A DNA stretch of 64,000 nucleotides from an uncultured Vibrio sp. (GCF_963675395.1 NZ_OY776223.1:2666001-2730000); one strand, 5' to 3'. Shown: positions 1 through 8,782, counted from the first letter of the stretch. Numbers and translations: made by a program. Notes: generated by a model not told the origin, from the letters alone.

Positions 1-1
1 T

Positions 2-26
2 AGGCTTGAGTGTAATGCTCAAGCCT
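2..26 (-). terminator. Probable terminator hairpin downstream of the RecQ-like gene
   Basis: A perfect 9-bp stem (AGGCTTGAG / CTCAAGCCT) with a 7-nt loop sits about 60 bp beyond the helicase stop codon. Any T-run on the minus strand would fall outside the window, so terminator function is inferred. The 27-87 stretch has further weak A/T-rich inverted repeats and no gene. Confidence 0.5.
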
Positions 27-87
27 GAGGTACAAGCTCGTCAGCTTAGTTTTTTCTAAGCCCGGTTTGTATTAAGAACCGTTTATT

Positions 88-2031
88 TTAAGCCCGGGCT
101 TTACTCACCTGCTCGATGACTTTATCGAAGGATACATTCGCCATTGCGCCATAGCCGGACTTTTTTGTCGCTTTCAGTTGGCTGATAAGCGGTATACTGA
201 TCCCACATAGGAATCGGGTAACCGCTTCATTGCTGATGGTTGTTGGAGACAATTGCACAAATTCATTCACCCAAGACACTATCTGTTTGTGCTCGGGCAG
301 TTCATTTACCTGAGCTGGAAATGTAGCCACGTGACCACGACAGACCGAGCAATGACCACATTGAGCAGGCGCGTTGTGATCCGCAAAGTAGTGTGCCAGT
401 TGGTGGCTCAAGCACTCTGATGATTGAAATAAGCCCAACATCGTATGAATACGCTCGATATCTTTGCGCTCTTTGGATTGAAACAGATCGTAAAGATGTT
501 GTTCCAGCACCTCTGTGCTTTGTTGAGTCGGAAGAACTGCGTACACATCGGTTAACTGTTTGCTTTCCAGTTCAATCCATCCGTTTTGATGAAAGTAATC
601 CAGTGCCGCAACCACGCGGCTTCGTTCTGATTGATAGTGCATCCAGAGTGCGTCTAAATCTACCTGACACCATACTTTGGCTTTTGTAGAGCAAGTGAAG
701 ATGGCTTCCACAAATTGGCGTCGTTCGCCTTGAAACTGATTGAGAATAAATTGCTGATCTTGTAGGAATTTGAAGCGATATTCAGCAAAGTAGCTGTATT
801 TTGCCTCGATGACTTTCTCTAACTCCAAATACACCAGCAGCGTTTTGAGCGGCAACTGACGTATATTACATTCACGAGATAGACGCAGTGGCACAATTTC
901 CCACTGTGGCGAATGTTCACGAACTTGCTCTAAAACATACTTGATAGAGCTACGCTCTGGCGTATCACCATACACAAAGTTCTCCAGAACGGTTAAGCCA
1001 GACGTATTACCAAGGAGAATACATTCAGAGCGTTGACCATCACGTCCGGCTCGACCAATTTCCTGCGCGTAGTTCTCAATTGATTTCGGCAGGTCGAAGT
1101 GAATCACACGGCGAATATTTGACTTGTCTACTCCCATACCAAACGCGATGGTCGCCACGATGCAGTCAATTTGACTATCCATAAATTGCTGCTGAATTTG
1201 TTCTCGAATGTCACTCTTCATACCAGCATGATAAGCATGGGCGTTAATGCCGATGTGGATCAGCGATTTTGCCACCTGTTCGGCAGTTTGTTGTTGAGTG
1301 ACATACACAATAGTTGGCAGGGTGGGCTGCGTGGCAACGATGCTGTTAAGCTGAGTCTGTTTCTCAGATTCTAGACACGGAATGACTGAGATATCCAGGT
1401 TAGGGCGGTAGAAGCCGGTGACGGTAATATTCTCACTGGCAATATTGAATTTCTCCTGCATGTCGTTGATAACTGCAGGCGTTGCCGTAGCGGTAAGCAA
1501 CAGCGTCTGAGGAATATGCAACTCACTCTGATATTGCGGTAGCTTCAGGTAATCGGGCCGAAAGTTATGCCCCCACTCGGAGATACAGTGCGCTTCGTCC
1601 ACTACCATTAATGAGATGGGGATCTGACGGATAAACTCACGAAAGCGCTCATTCTTGAGCCGTTCAACTGAAATCATCAGAATTTTTATCTGACCGTTTT
1701 TCACCCCCGCCATCACTTGCTGAGATTCCTCTCGACTTTGGCTGCTGTCTATTGATGCTGCCGCAATACCTCTACTATGTAAAAAGCTAAGCTGGTCTTT
1801 CATCAGTGCAAGGAGTGGAGAAATCACCAGAGTAAGGTTTGGTAGTTGTGTTGCGGGCAACTGATAACAGAGTGATTTACCTGAACCTGTTGGAAAGATT
1901 GCCGCTGCTGAGTCACCTTTCATCACAGCTTCAATAACAGCTTGTTGACCTGAGCGTAATGAGTCAAAACCAAAGACCGACTGAAGTGTTTTCTGCAACT
2001 GGGCACTTTTCTGCAACTGAATGGTTTGCAT
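88..2031 (-). CDS. RecQ-family ATP-dependent DNA helicase
   Basis: A superfamily 2 3'-5' DNA helicase of the RecQ type, acting in recombination and fork repair. From the ATG at 2031 it is 647 aa. An AAAGG Shine-Dalgarno about ten bases upstream supports this over an extension to 2139. Visible motifs are the Q-type GFDSLRSGQ near residue 21, Walker A (PTGSGKSLCYQ) near 47, the DEAH box (VVDEAHCISEWGH) near 145, and motif VI (QEIGRAGRDGQR) in the second RecA lobe. A cysteine cluster near residue 550 (ECLSHQL...CGHCSVC) matches the RecQ zinc-binding module. The roughly 75-residue tail does not look like an HRDC domain, so this may be a RecQ-like paralogue rather than the recF-neighbour recQ. It is divergent from the Gre-like gene, with 76 bp between start codons. 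Confidence 0.9.
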   Translation of the reverse strand: MQTIQLQKSAQLQKTLQSVFGFDSLRSGQQAVIEAVMKGDSAAAIFPTGSGKSLCYQLPATQLPNLTLVISPLLALMKDQLSFLHSRGIAAASIDSSQSREESQQVMAGVKNGQIKILMISVERLKNERFREFIRQIPISLMVVDEAHCISEWGHNFRPDYLKLPQYQSELHIPQTLLLTATATPAVINDMQEKFNIASENITVTGFYRPNLDISVIPCLESEKQTQLNSIVATQPTLPTIVYVTQQQTAEQVAKSLIHIGINAHAYHAGMKSDIREQIQQQFMDSQIDCIVATIAFGMGVDKSNIRRVIHFDLPKSIENYAQEIGRAGRDGQRSECILLGNTSGLTVLENFVYGDTPERSSIKYVLEQVREHSPQWEIVPLRLSRECNIRQLPLKTLLVYLELEKVIEAKYSYFAEYRFKFLQDQQFILNQFQGERRQFVEAIFTCSTKAKVWCQVDLDALWMHYQSERSRVVAALDYFHQNGWIELESKQLTDVYAVLPTQQSTEVLEQHLYDLFQSKERKDIERIHTMLGLFQSSECLSHQLAHYFADHNAPAQCGHCSVCRGHVATFPAQVNELPEHKQIVSWVNEFVQLSPTTISNEAVTRFLCGISIPLISQLKATKKSGYGAMANVSFDKVIEQVSKARA

Positions 2032-2107
2032 AATAGGGAAACCTTTCTTTGATGATAAACTAGGGCACAATACCATAATCTGTTTGCTAAAAGTGCCTTT
2101 TAAAAGT

Positions 2108-2587
2108 ATGAACAAAGCAGAGTTAGTCCAAATTATCATTCAGCAGTTGGAAGAAAAGCTGCAAATTGCGCACGCTTCTACCCAGAGAGCTATCGATGCC
2201 GCGACGGATGAAGAGACGGTTCCTGAACACAAGTACGACACGCTGGCGTTAGAGGCTTCTTACCTTGCTCACGGTCAGGCAATGCGAGTTCAGGAGAGTG
2301 AAGAAGAGTTACAGCAGTACCGTTTGCTAGTCATTCGAGACTTTACGGATGCTCCTATTGGGGTCGGGGCTTTTGTTTTGCTGGAAGACGATGATTTGAA
2401 AGAAAAGTGTTTTTTCATCGGCCCTTGCTCTGGTGGTTTAACGGTTGAGTGGGATGGTAAAAAAGTCTTTGTCTTAACGGCGAAATCCCCACTTGGTCGA
2501 GCACTAGTAGGGAAAGAGGAAGGGGATGATGTTGATATTAAAATTGGCAATAAAACAATTGGTTATACAGTGGTGACGGTTTTCTGA
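2108..2587 (+). CDS. GreA/GreB-like transcription elongation factor domain protein
   Basis: A 159-aa cytoplasmic protein starting at the ATG at 2108. A longer frame back to 2021 would run into the divergent helicase gene and is unlikely. Residues 1-75 are predicted helical and charged and could form a Gre-like coiled coil. Residues about 80-159 resemble the C-terminal FKBP-like Gre domain: a V-G-A-F-V-L strand, then a conserved-looking segment around SPLGRALVGKEEGDDV, which is the usual Gre signature near the end. Canonical Gre factors bind the RNA polymerase secondary channel and stimulate transcript cleavage through acidic tip residues. Here the tip region reads TDEETVPEHKYD, not the classical DLSENAEY, so cleavage activity is uncertain. 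Assignment to the Gre superfamily is fairly confident; function is inferred. Confidence 0.75.
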   Translation: MNKAELVQIIIQQLEEKLQIAHASTQRAIDAATDEETVPEHKYDTLALEASYLAHGQAMRVQESEEELQQYRLLVIRDFTDAPIGVGAFVLLEDDDLKEKCFFIGPCSGGLTVEWDGKKVFVLTAKSPLGRALVGKEEGDDVDIKIGNKTIGYTVVTVF

Positions 2588-2648
2588 CATCAAATGTATA
2601 ACCCAGTGTTATGTTTAACATTAGTAAAGTTGGATAAAAGAGAAAGAC

Positions 2649-3392
2649 ATGAAGAAACTTCTTACACTTTCATTGTTGGTAGTGAGTGCTTCTGGCTATA
2701 CAGCGCAGTGTCGTGTGGACATCAATAATGAAGTTCGTATGGATGGACAGAGTTTGGAAATTCATCAATCCACTGGAGATACAGCGGTTGTCGATGAACA
2801 GAACAACCTGTTTATTAAAGGGGAGCAAGTTGAACTCGATGCTGATCAGAAAGCGGCGATTGAAGACTACCGAGAGAAAATGAATGCTTACATCCCTCAG
2901 GCGAAACAATTGGCGAGTGATGGTTTAGAACTGGCAAATGCCATCATTGATGATGTCGCTGCGAGTTTGGATGCCCCTGGTGCTTTTGACAATGTGAAAG
3001 CTTCAGTACAAGCGTTTTTCTCAGACGTAGAATCACGCTACTACAAAGACGGTGACTTTATTCTGCCAGCTGAAAGCTTTGAATCGATGACACAAAGCTG
3101 GACGGACGATTTTGCTAAAGCTCAGGAGATCTTCAACAAAGAATTCTTAGCAAGTGCGTTTGAGGCGTTATCTAATAAGATGCAAGAAGAAGATGGTCTT
3201 AACCTGACGGCACTGTCGGAAAGTATGGCGGAGCTGAGTGCTAAAGTAGAGCAGCGTATCAATGAACACTCGAAAGGCATAGAGCAGAAGGCGCAAGAAA
3301 TGTGTGACTCTCTGGATGATATGGCGGACCAGGAAGAAAACGTCCTGAAGAAAATTCCAGAGTTGAAAGATTACCGAGTCTTTACGATTTAA
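2649..3392 (+). CDS. YggN-family (DUF2884) secreted protein
   Basis: A 247-aa protein with an N-terminal signal peptide (MKKLLTLSLLVVSASGYTA) followed by a cysteine-containing start of the mature part (QCRVDINNEV). This is typical of the DUF2884/YggN family of periplasmic or envelope proteins of unknown function. The central region is rich in charged helices (residues about 75-230). A second cysteine lies in QEMCDSLDD near 217, so one disulfide with the N-terminal cysteine is possible. An AAGAGAAAG purine run precedes the ATG. It may be cotranscribed with the Gre-like gene 61 bp upstream. A hairpin closes the unit. Confidence 0.8.
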   Translation: MKKLLTLSLLVVSASGYTAQCRVDINNEVRMDGQSLEIHQSTGDTAVVDEQNNLFIKGEQVELDADQKAAIEDYREKMNAYIPQAKQLASDGLELANAIIDDVAASLDAPGAFDNVKASVQAFFSDVESRYYKDGDFILPAESFESMTQSWTDDFAKAQEIFNKEFLASAFEALSNKMQEEDGLNLTALSESMAELSAKVEQRINEHSKGIEQKAQEMCDSLDDMADQEENVLKKIPELKDYRVFTI

Positions 3393-3408
3393 CCTCTGCA
3401 CATCATCA

Positions 3409-3434
3409 AACAGAGCGCCAAAGTGCGCTCTGTT
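3409..3434 (+). terminator. Hairpin after the YggN-family gene
   Basis: A perfect 10-bp stem (AACAGAGCGC / GCGCTCTGTT) with a 6-nt loop starts 17 bp after the stop. Only a poor T-tract follows, so it may be a weak terminator or an RNA 3' end. Confidence 0.55.
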
Positions 3435-3643
3435 ACTAAAAATAAGCGCTTAAATCCCCCCATAAATCTGACGCCTTGTTCTCAAGCATTCTTTCTAAGC
3501 TATCTTTGAACACTTAATTACTGAGATTAGTATTACGACGGAAAATCTGAGATGTACGTAATATTTTACAAACTGAATGTCTGCTGATCGTTCTTGTTGT
3601 CGAGTATTTAACCTGCTTGCTCTTGCTGATTAGTTGATATTTC

Positions 3644-3667
3644 TATAATGTACTAGCCAGCTAGTTC
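3644..3667 (+). promoter_or_regulatory. -10 box and TrpR-like operator in front of the SNF-family transporter
   Basis: A consensus -10 hexamer TATAAT (3644-3649) is followed directly by GTACTAGCCAGCTAGTTC (3650-3667). The ACTAG-N4-CTAGT half-sites and their spacing are those of the enterobacterial Trp repressor operator (ACTAG TTAA CTAGT). The site would cover the transcription start. No strong -35 is seen. The rest of 3435-3643 shows no gene. Confidence 0.6.
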
Positions 3668-3689
3668 ATTGATATATTGTGTGAGTGGT

Positions 3690-5054
3690 ATGACACAACA
3701 AAATTCTTCTCAGCCTCGTGAGCATTTTGGCTCTCGTCTCGGATTCATTTTAGCCGCAGCAGGTGCGGCAGTGGGTCTGGGCAATATTTGGGGCTTTCCA
3801 ACGCAAGCTGCCAGTAATGGTGGTGGTGCATTCTTGTTAGTTTACTTAGTGATGATTCTTATCGTTGCTTTTCCAATGCTTGTGGTTGAAATGGCGATTG
3901 GTCGTCATGGCCAGGCGAACCCTGTCGACAGTATGCGTGCGTTGACCCATAACTCTGTCGGTAAAAAATTTGGCGGCATGGTCGGTTGGATCGGTCTGAG
4001 TGTACCAAGTGCGGTTCTCGCGTTTTATTCTATTGTTGGTGGTTGGCTGATCTGCTTTTTACTGGGTGCGATCACTGACATCATGGGCTTGGAAGCCATT
4101 ACCGCTTGGTTCAAAGGGTTCAGTGTCGAGCGCAATCTGTTCGGTACGGTTATTTTTTATATTCTCACGGTTTTGATCGTACAAGGTGGTGTTAAACAAG
4201 GTATCGAAAAATGGTCAACACGCTTGATGCCAGCACTTTTCGTTTTATTTGCATTGCTGTTTGTTTACATCATGACGCAAAACGGCGCGATGGAAGGCCT
4301 TAAGCACTACCTTGTGCCGGATTTTGAAAAAATTTGGGACAGAAAGCTTATCTTGGCTGCAATGGGACAGGGATTCTTCTCACTGACCATTGGTGGTTGT
4401 TCAATGCTGATCTACGGCTCTTACTTAAGCAAGAAAGAGAACCTGCCTAAAATGGCGATGAACGTGACTTTAGTGGATACTGCAGTGGCATTTATCGCTG
4501 GCCTGGTTGTTATGCCAGCGATGTTTGTCGCCATGCAAAAAGGCGTTCAGATTTACGCGGAAGATGGCTCGCTGCTTAGCTCTGATACGTTGGTATTTAC
4601 TGTACTGCCGCTGATGTTTGATAGTTTGGGCTTACTTGGCCAGTTATTCGCTATTGTGTTCTTCTTACTACTTACTATTGCCGCGCTGACATCATCTATT
4701 TCGATGCTTGAGTGTCCGGTGGCTCTGGTCAGTGAACGCTTTAATACCAAACGCAGCGGAACCAGCTGGGTTCTTGGTGGTTTGATTGCTCTGTTTAGTG
4801 TAGCGATCGTATATAACTTTGGCGCGATGTTTGGCTTGGTGGCAACTGTGGCGACTCAGTACTTACAACCAACAGCGGCGCTACTGTTCTGTTTGTTTGG
4901 TGGTTGGGTATGGAACCGTAACTCCAAAATTAAAGAGCTTGAACAAGGCTTCCCAGAGTTCGCTCAAGGCTGGTTTGGTAAATTATGGCCAGCGTACGTG
5001 AAGTTTGTTTGTCCGGTGCTAGTGGCAACCGTAATTTGGGCGTCATTTGGATAA
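3690..5054 (+). CDS. SNF-family sodium-dependent transporter, candidate tryptophan importer
   Basis: A neurotransmitter:sodium symporter family (LeuT fold) inner-membrane protein of 454 aa from the ATG at 3690. GTG at 3681 and TTG at 3669 are alternative starts. The N-terminal signature SRLGFILAAAGAAVGLGNIWGFP (unwound TM1 with the sodium site and substrate backbone contacts) is intact, and about eleven to twelve hydrophobic segments follow. Bacterial members carry amino acids; TnaT-type members carry tryptophan. The TrpR-like operator across the promoter suggests tryptophan or an aromatic relative as substrate. That is inference, because the sequence alone does not define substrate. It stands as a single-gene unit, closed by a strong bidirectional terminator. 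Confidence 0.85.
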   Translation: MTQQNSSQPREHFGSRLGFILAAAGAAVGLGNIWGFPTQAASNGGGAFLLVYLVMILIVAFPMLVVEMAIGRHGQANPVDSMRALTHNSVGKKFGGMVGWIGLSVPSAVLAFYSIVGGWLICFLLGAITDIMGLEAITAWFKGFSVERNLFGTVIFYILTVLIVQGGVKQGIEKWSTRLMPALFVLFALLFVYIMTQNGAMEGLKHYLVPDFEKIWDRKLILAAMGQGFFSLTIGGCSMLIYGSYLSKKENLPKMAMNVTLVDTAVAFIAGLVVMPAMFVAMQKGVQIYAEDGSLLSSDTLVFTVLPLMFDSLGLLGQLFAIVFFLLLTIAALTSSISMLECPVALVSERFNTKRSGTSWVLGGLIALFSVAIVYNFGAMFGLVATVATQYLQPTAALLFCLFGGWVWNRNSKIKELEQGFPEFAQGWFGKLWPAYVKFVCPVLVATVIWASFG

Positions 5055-5080
5055 GTAGATTTACAAAGTGTAGATAAAAG

Positions 5081-5115
5081 AAAGGGCTTGATGATTGATC
5101 ATCAAGCCCTTTTTG
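5081..5115. terminator. Bidirectional terminator between the SNF transporter and DUF4250 genes
   Basis: The stem AAAGGGCTTGAT / ATCAAGCCCTTT is followed by Ts on both strands and lies between convergent genes. Confidence 0.9.
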
Positions 5116-5138
5116 TATTCTTGCGGTTAGTCACTACA

Positions 5139-5330
5139 TCAACGGAACTGACCTGCTTGCGGAAGGAAATCAAAACCCGCAGCTGCCAGCTTCGCTTCCA
5201 GCGCTGCGCGGTCAATATCAAAGAACGCTACTAGCTTATCCAAATCACCGCCGAAGTCATCACGCAGCTTCATGTTGACGATGCTCATCAGCATCACTGG
5301 ATCCATAGATTCAAAATTCGCTAGATTCAT
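5139..5330 (-). CDS. DUF4250 domain-containing protein
   Basis: A 63-aa acidic soluble protein with the family opening (NLANFESMDPVMLMSIVNMKLRD) and a short second helix pair (DLDKLVAFFDIDRAALEAKL). DUF4250 is a small family common in Vibrio and has no known function. Its ATG overlaps the stop of the upstream yaeP by one base (TAATG), so the two are probably translationally coupled. Confidence 0.8.
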   Translation of the reverse strand: MNLANFESMDPVMLMSIVNMKLRDDFGGDLDKLVAFFDIDRAALEAKLAAAGFDFLPQAGQFR

Positions 5331-5536
5331 TACTTATCCTCAAAATCAGAAATCAGTAAGTTTGCCGCGGCAAATGCTGCCGCTTCTCGAGTTTCTTGCG
5401 GTAGTGACTCGTTTGCTGCAACGTCATTCAAAGCTTTTACTGCACAAGAAATTGCTTGAGGCACATAAGCTTGATCGCCACTGCCGATTTGAGCGTAAAG
5501 CTCACGAACTAACTCACAACAGCCGTATACTTGCAT
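5330..5536 (-). CDS. yaeP: YaeP family protein
   Basis: A 68-aa protein starting at the ATG at 5536; a longer frame to 5569 lacks family support. It matches the enterobacterial YaeP pattern: a [16 protein letters not shown] opening, then [17 protein letters not shown] and a closing [16 protein letters not shown]. Function is unknown. In Escherichia coli yaeP lies in the rof-yaeQ-nlpE-proS neighbourhood, and here it sits about 1.9 kb from the proS start, so the linkage is partly kept. It forms a two-gene unit with the DUF4250 gene. Confidence 0.85.
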   Translation of the reverse strand: MQVYGCCELVRELYAQIGSGDQAYVPQAISCAVKALNDVAANESLPQETREAAAFAAANLLISDFEDK

Positions 5537-5677
5537 TGTATAATCCTTAAAAGTGATAACTGTTGTCAAATATACACATAGCCGATTTGAAACTCAAAGT
5601 AGAGACTTGTCTTGCCTCAATTAGTTGTTCGCATTGAGCATGGATTAATCAAAGGTGGTTCATGGGGGGCTATAGGT

Positions 5678-5710
5678 ATAAAAAAGGGCTGACCGAAGTC
5701 AACCCTTTCT
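5678..5710 (-). terminator. proS terminator
   Basis: On the minus strand the hairpin AAGGGTTGAC-ttcg-GTCAGCCCTT is followed by TTTTATA, 22 bp beyond the proS stop. Confidence 0.85.
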
Positions 5711-5731
5711 ATAATCAGACGAGCTATGTAC

Positions 5732-7447
5732 TTACTTAAGCTGAGCTTTAATATGCTCAACAATATCAGCCATGGCTACTGCTGTTTTCTCACCAGAACG
5801 ACGGTTTTTGTACTCGAAGTTACCTTCTTTCATTGAACGATCGCCGATAATGATGGTGTGCGGTACGCCTACGAGCTCCATATCAGAGAACATTACGCCC
5901 GGACGCTCTTTACGGTCATCAAATAGTACTTCGATACCCATTGCAGTCAGTTCCGCGTACAGCTTCTCAGCCGCTTCTTTCACTTCTTCTGACTTGTGCA
6001 TGTTCATTGGTACGATTGCTACCTGGAACGGCGCAAGCGCGTCTGGCCAGATGATACCGAATTTATCGTGGTTCTGTTCAATTGCCGCAGCAACAACACG
6101 AGAAACGCCAATACCGTAACAGCCCATTTCTAGAATAACGTTTTTACCGTCTGGACCAAGTACGCCACAGTTCATCTTCTCAGAGTAGTTCTTGCCTAGC
6201 TGGAAGATATGACCCACTTCGATACCGCGTTTAAGCTGTAGGGTACCTTTACCACATGGGCTTGGGTCACCTTCAACGACATTACGCAGGTCTTCAACTT
6301 GGCCAAGCTCAACGTCACGACCCCAGTTGATACCGAAGTAGTGTTTATCGTCGATGTTAGCACCACCGCCGAAGTCACTCATTACCGCTACGCTGCGATC
6401 AACGATGAACGGTAGTTTAAGGCCAACCGGACCAAGTGAACCTGGACCTGCACCGACAAGTGCGCGAATTTCTTCTTCTGTCGCCATTTCTAATGGAGCG
6501 GCAACTTGTGGAAGGTTTTCTGCTTTTACTTCGTTTAGTTCGTGGTCACCACGTACAAGCAAGGCAATGATAGGCGCATCAACTTCATCAGACGCTTTAA
6601 CAAACAGTGTCTTGATGGTTTTTTCGATCGGAAGACCGTGTTGTTCTACCAACTGCGCGATGGTTTTCGCATTTGGTGTGTCTACCAGCGTCATCTCTTG
6701 AGTTGGCGCTGGCGCAGAGTCGGCTGGTGCCAACGCTTCTGCTTTTTCAAGGTTTGCTGCGTAGTCTGATTCGGTAGAGAAGGCGATAAGGTCTTCGCCA
6801 CTTTCTGCCAGTACGTGGAACTCTTGAGAGCCGCTACCACCAATCGCACCGCTATCGGCAAGTACAGGACGGTAATCTAGGCCCATACGGTCGAATGCTT
6901 TACAGTAAGCATCGTGCATCGAATCGTATGTCTTTTGCAGGCCTTCTTTGTCGATGTCGAAGCTGTAGGCATCCATCATCGAGAACTCACGAGAACGCAT
7001 TACGCCAAAACGTGGACGTCGCTCATCACGGAATTTTGTCTGGATTTGGTACAGGTTCAGAGGAAGTTGTTTGTAAGAGTTTACCTCGTTACGCACCAAG
7101 CTGGTGATCACTTCTTCAGCGGTCGGGCTAAGAACAAACGGACGTTCATGACGGTCAGTAAAGCGAAGTAGTTCAGGACCCATTTTTTCGCTGCGGCCTG
7201 TCTCTTCCCAAAGTTCAAACGGCTGAACAACGGGCATCAAAGTTTCGATTGCACCTGCATTGTCGATCTCTTGACGAACGATGTTTTCGACTTTACGCAG
7301 CACACGTAGACCAGTAGGTAGCCAGGTGTATAGACCTGAAGCCAGCTTACGGATCATACCTGCACGTAGCATGAGCTGGTGGCTCACTACTTCTGCGTCG
7401 TTTGGAGTCTCCTTCAGAGTAGAAAGAAGATAATTACTGGTACGCAT
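5732..7447 (-). CDS. proS: Prolyl-tRNA synthetase
   Basis: A class II aminoacyl-tRNA synthetase charging tRNA-Pro with proline in the cytoplasm. The 571 aa are the usual bacterial length. The N-terminal catalytic part has motif 2 around [26 protein letters not shown] (near residues 138-163). The YbaK-like editing insertion that clears mis-charged Ala-tRNA spans roughly 225-385. Motif 3 lies in [15 protein letters not shown] near 440, and the C-terminal anticodon-binding domain follows. It is a single-gene unit with its own terminator. The close Escherichia coli neighbour trmO lies directly upstream on the same strand. Confidence 0.97.
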   Translation of the reverse strand: MRTSNYLLSTLKETPNDAEVVSHQLMLRAGMIRKLASGLYTWLPTGLRVLRKVENIVRQEIDNAGAIETLMPVVQPFELWEETGRSEKMGPELLRFTDRHERPFVLSPTAEEVITSLVRNEVNSYKQLPLNLYQIQTKFRDERRPRFGVMRSREFSMMDAYSFDIDKEGLQKTYDSMHDAYCKAFDRMGLDYRPVLADSGAIGGSGSQEFHVLAESGEDLIAFSTESDYAANLEKAEALAPADSAPAPTQEMTLVDTPNAKTIAQLVEQHGLPIEKTIKTLFVKASDEVDAPIIALLVRGDHELNEVKAENLPQVAAPLEMATEEEIRALVGAGPGSLGPVGLKLPFIVDRSVAVMSDFGGGANIDDKHYFGINWGRDVELGQVEDLRNVVEGDPSPCGKGTLQLKRGIEVGHIFQLGKNYSEKMNCGVLGPDGKNVILEMGCYGIGVSRVVAAAIEQNHDKFGIIWPDALAPFQVAIVPMNMHKSEEVKEAAEKLYAELTAMGIEVLFDDRKERPGVMFSDMELVGVPHTIIIGDRSMKEGNFEYKNRRSGEKTAVAMADIVEHIKAQLK

Positions 7448-7558
7448 TAAATTTATCCGTTTATTTAAGTTAATTACTCATGTCACTGCTGACCAGAGTA
7501 TGGAAGTCCCACAATGGGAAATTTATTAGCCGCTTATAATATCAGCCAATTGGCTTTG

Positions 7559-8269
7559 TCAAAAGCTTTCGATCGCGGTAACCGTTATTAAGTTGTCTTT
7601 CACGGTAAATTTGACGTTTAAATCGAACAAATTTACCGCATATTCTTTGTTGTCGGGCTTATTTTTCTTATAGGCGGGACGGGGATCTTGCGCTAAGACT
7701 TGTTCGATCACCGACAGTACATTATCGGTATCGGAGCGCTTATTCACCATCGCTAACGCTTGTGATGAAAGTGCTTGCGAAGAAAAAGTAACTTGCGATT
7801 TTTCTGGTTCTTCCCCCGCATAACCACCATGAGCATCTGGAATCGAATCCGAGTAGGGAATATAGGGTTTGATGTCGACAATCGGGGTGCCATCAACCAA
7901 ATCGACGCTGCCTAGCTCTAGGTAGATTTGTTCACCTTGTTTGGTTACGCCTTTGACTTCCACTGCCGACATACCAATGCCATTTGGTCGAAAAGTAGAG
8001 CGAGAGGCAAACACACCGATTCTCTCATTCCCGCCTAAGCGTGGAGGCCTGACAGTTGGCTTCCAGCCTGCCGCTAAATTTTGATCAAACAGAAACAGTA
8101 ACCACACATGAGAAAACTGTTCTAAACCTCTGACTGCTTCAGGGCTATTTGCCTCACCCAAAAGTTTGACTCTTGCTTTCGCAGCAGGCACTAAACGAGG
8201 CTGGCGAGGGACCGCGAACTTCTCTTTGTAAGGCGTTTCAATGATGCCAATTGGCTCAATGGAATACAT
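7559..8269 (-). CDS. trmO: tRNA (N6-threonylcarbamoyladenosine(37)-N6)-methyltransferase TrmO
   Basis: A SAM-dependent methylase (TsaA/YaeB family) that adds the N6-methyl group to t6A37 of some tRNAs. From the ATG at 8269 it is 236 aa, close to the usual 235. An ATG at 8278 is possible, and the open frame to 8371 runs into the Zur-box region and is unlikely. The family-defining start is intact: IGIIETPYKEKFAVPRQPRLV, then LEQFSHVWLLFLFD, RSTFRPNGIGMS near residue 100, and DIKPYIPYSDSIPDA near 145. It is divergent from the L31B gene, so the Zur-like box could affect both promoters. Confidence 0.93.
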   Translation of the reverse strand: MYSIEPIGIIETPYKEKFAVPRQPRLVPAAKARVKLLGEANSPEAVRGLEQFSHVWLLFLFDQNLAAGWKPTVRPPRLGGNERIGVFASRSTFRPNGIGMSAVEVKGVTKQGEQIYLELGSVDLVDGTPIVDIKPYIPYSDSIPDAHGGYAGEEPEKSQVTFSSQALSSQALAMVNKRSDTDNVLSVIEQVLAQDPRPAYKKNKPDNKEYAVNLFDLNVKFTVKDNLITVTAIESF

Positions 8270-8353
8270 GGTGATCATCTTTAACAATTCGTTTGACATA
8301 AAAAGTATCACAAATTTCGCTTGCTTTTCTTGTTGATAATGATTATTAATTAC

Positions 8354-8372
8354 AATGTTATAACGTAACAAT
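8354..8372. promoter_or_regulatory. Zur-like operator
   Basis: AATGTTATAACGTAACAAT is a near-palindrome (TGTTA-N5-TAACA) 19 bp upstream of the L31B start. It closely resembles the gammaproteobacterial zinc uptake regulator box (consensus about GAAATGTTATANTATAACATTTC). Its position before zinc-free ribosomal proteins supports Zur repression. Confidence 0.75.
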
Positions 8373-8391
8373 TATCCAAGAGGAAAATACG

Positions 8392-8643
8392 ATGAAATCA
8401 GGCATTCACCCTGAATATCGCCCAGTGGTATTCCACGATACCAGCGTAGATAAATATTTTGTTGTTGGTTCAACCCTTCAAACTGACCGCACCATCGAAT
8501 GGGAAGATGGTAAAACGTACCCTTACATGACTTTAGATGTGTCGTCAGAATCTCACCCATATTACACCGGGAAACAGCGTGTGGTTCAGGCTGAAGGGCG
8601 GATCGCTAACTTTAATCGTCGTTTTGGGCAATTTACTAATTAA
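8392..8643 (+). CDS. rpmE2: Type B 50S ribosomal protein L31
   Basis: An 83-aa paralogue of L31 that replaces the zinc-binding form on the ribosome when zinc is scarce. The protein contains no cysteine at all, the hallmark of the C-minus type B form, and has the family start [16 protein letters not shown] and the RRFGQF end. An AAGAGGAAA ribosome-binding site precedes the ATG. It is cotranscribed with the L36B gene 13 bp downstream, as in the enterobacterial ykgM-ykgO pair. The Zur-like box upstream indicates induction under zinc limitation. Confidence 0.95.
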   Translation: MKSGIHPEYRPVVFHDTSVDKYFVVGSTLQTDRTIEWEDGKTYPYMTLDVSSESHPYYTGKQRVVQAEGRIANFNRRFGQFTN

Positions 8644-8656
8644 TAAGGAGAAAGAG

Positions 8657-8782
8657 ATGAAAGTTGTTAAGTCATTAAAGAGCGCGAAAAGCCGCCACCC
8701 TGATTGCCAGATTGTGAAGCGCAGAGGGCGCCTCTACGTCATTTGTAAAACGAACCCGAGATTCAAGGCGGTGCAGAAGTAG
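8657..8782 (+). CDS. rpmJ2: Type B 50S ribosomal protein L36
   Basis: A 41-aa basic protein ([18 protein letters not shown]...) with an AAGGAGAAAGAG ribosome-binding site. Only two cysteines remain (near positions 17 and 30), so the zinc ribbon of standard L36 is incomplete and this is the type B, zinc-independent form. It forms an operon with the L31B gene. No clear terminator is seen; the A/T-rich stretch 8783-8964 shows no gene. Confidence 0.93.
   Translation: MKVVKSLKSAKSRHPDCQIVKRRGRLYVICKTNPRFKAVQK

Noticed and set aside
6354..7171. Several 60-115-codon frames antisense to proS
   Set aside because: They are reading-frame shadows of a highly conserved gene and lack ribosome-binding sites and protein-like composition.
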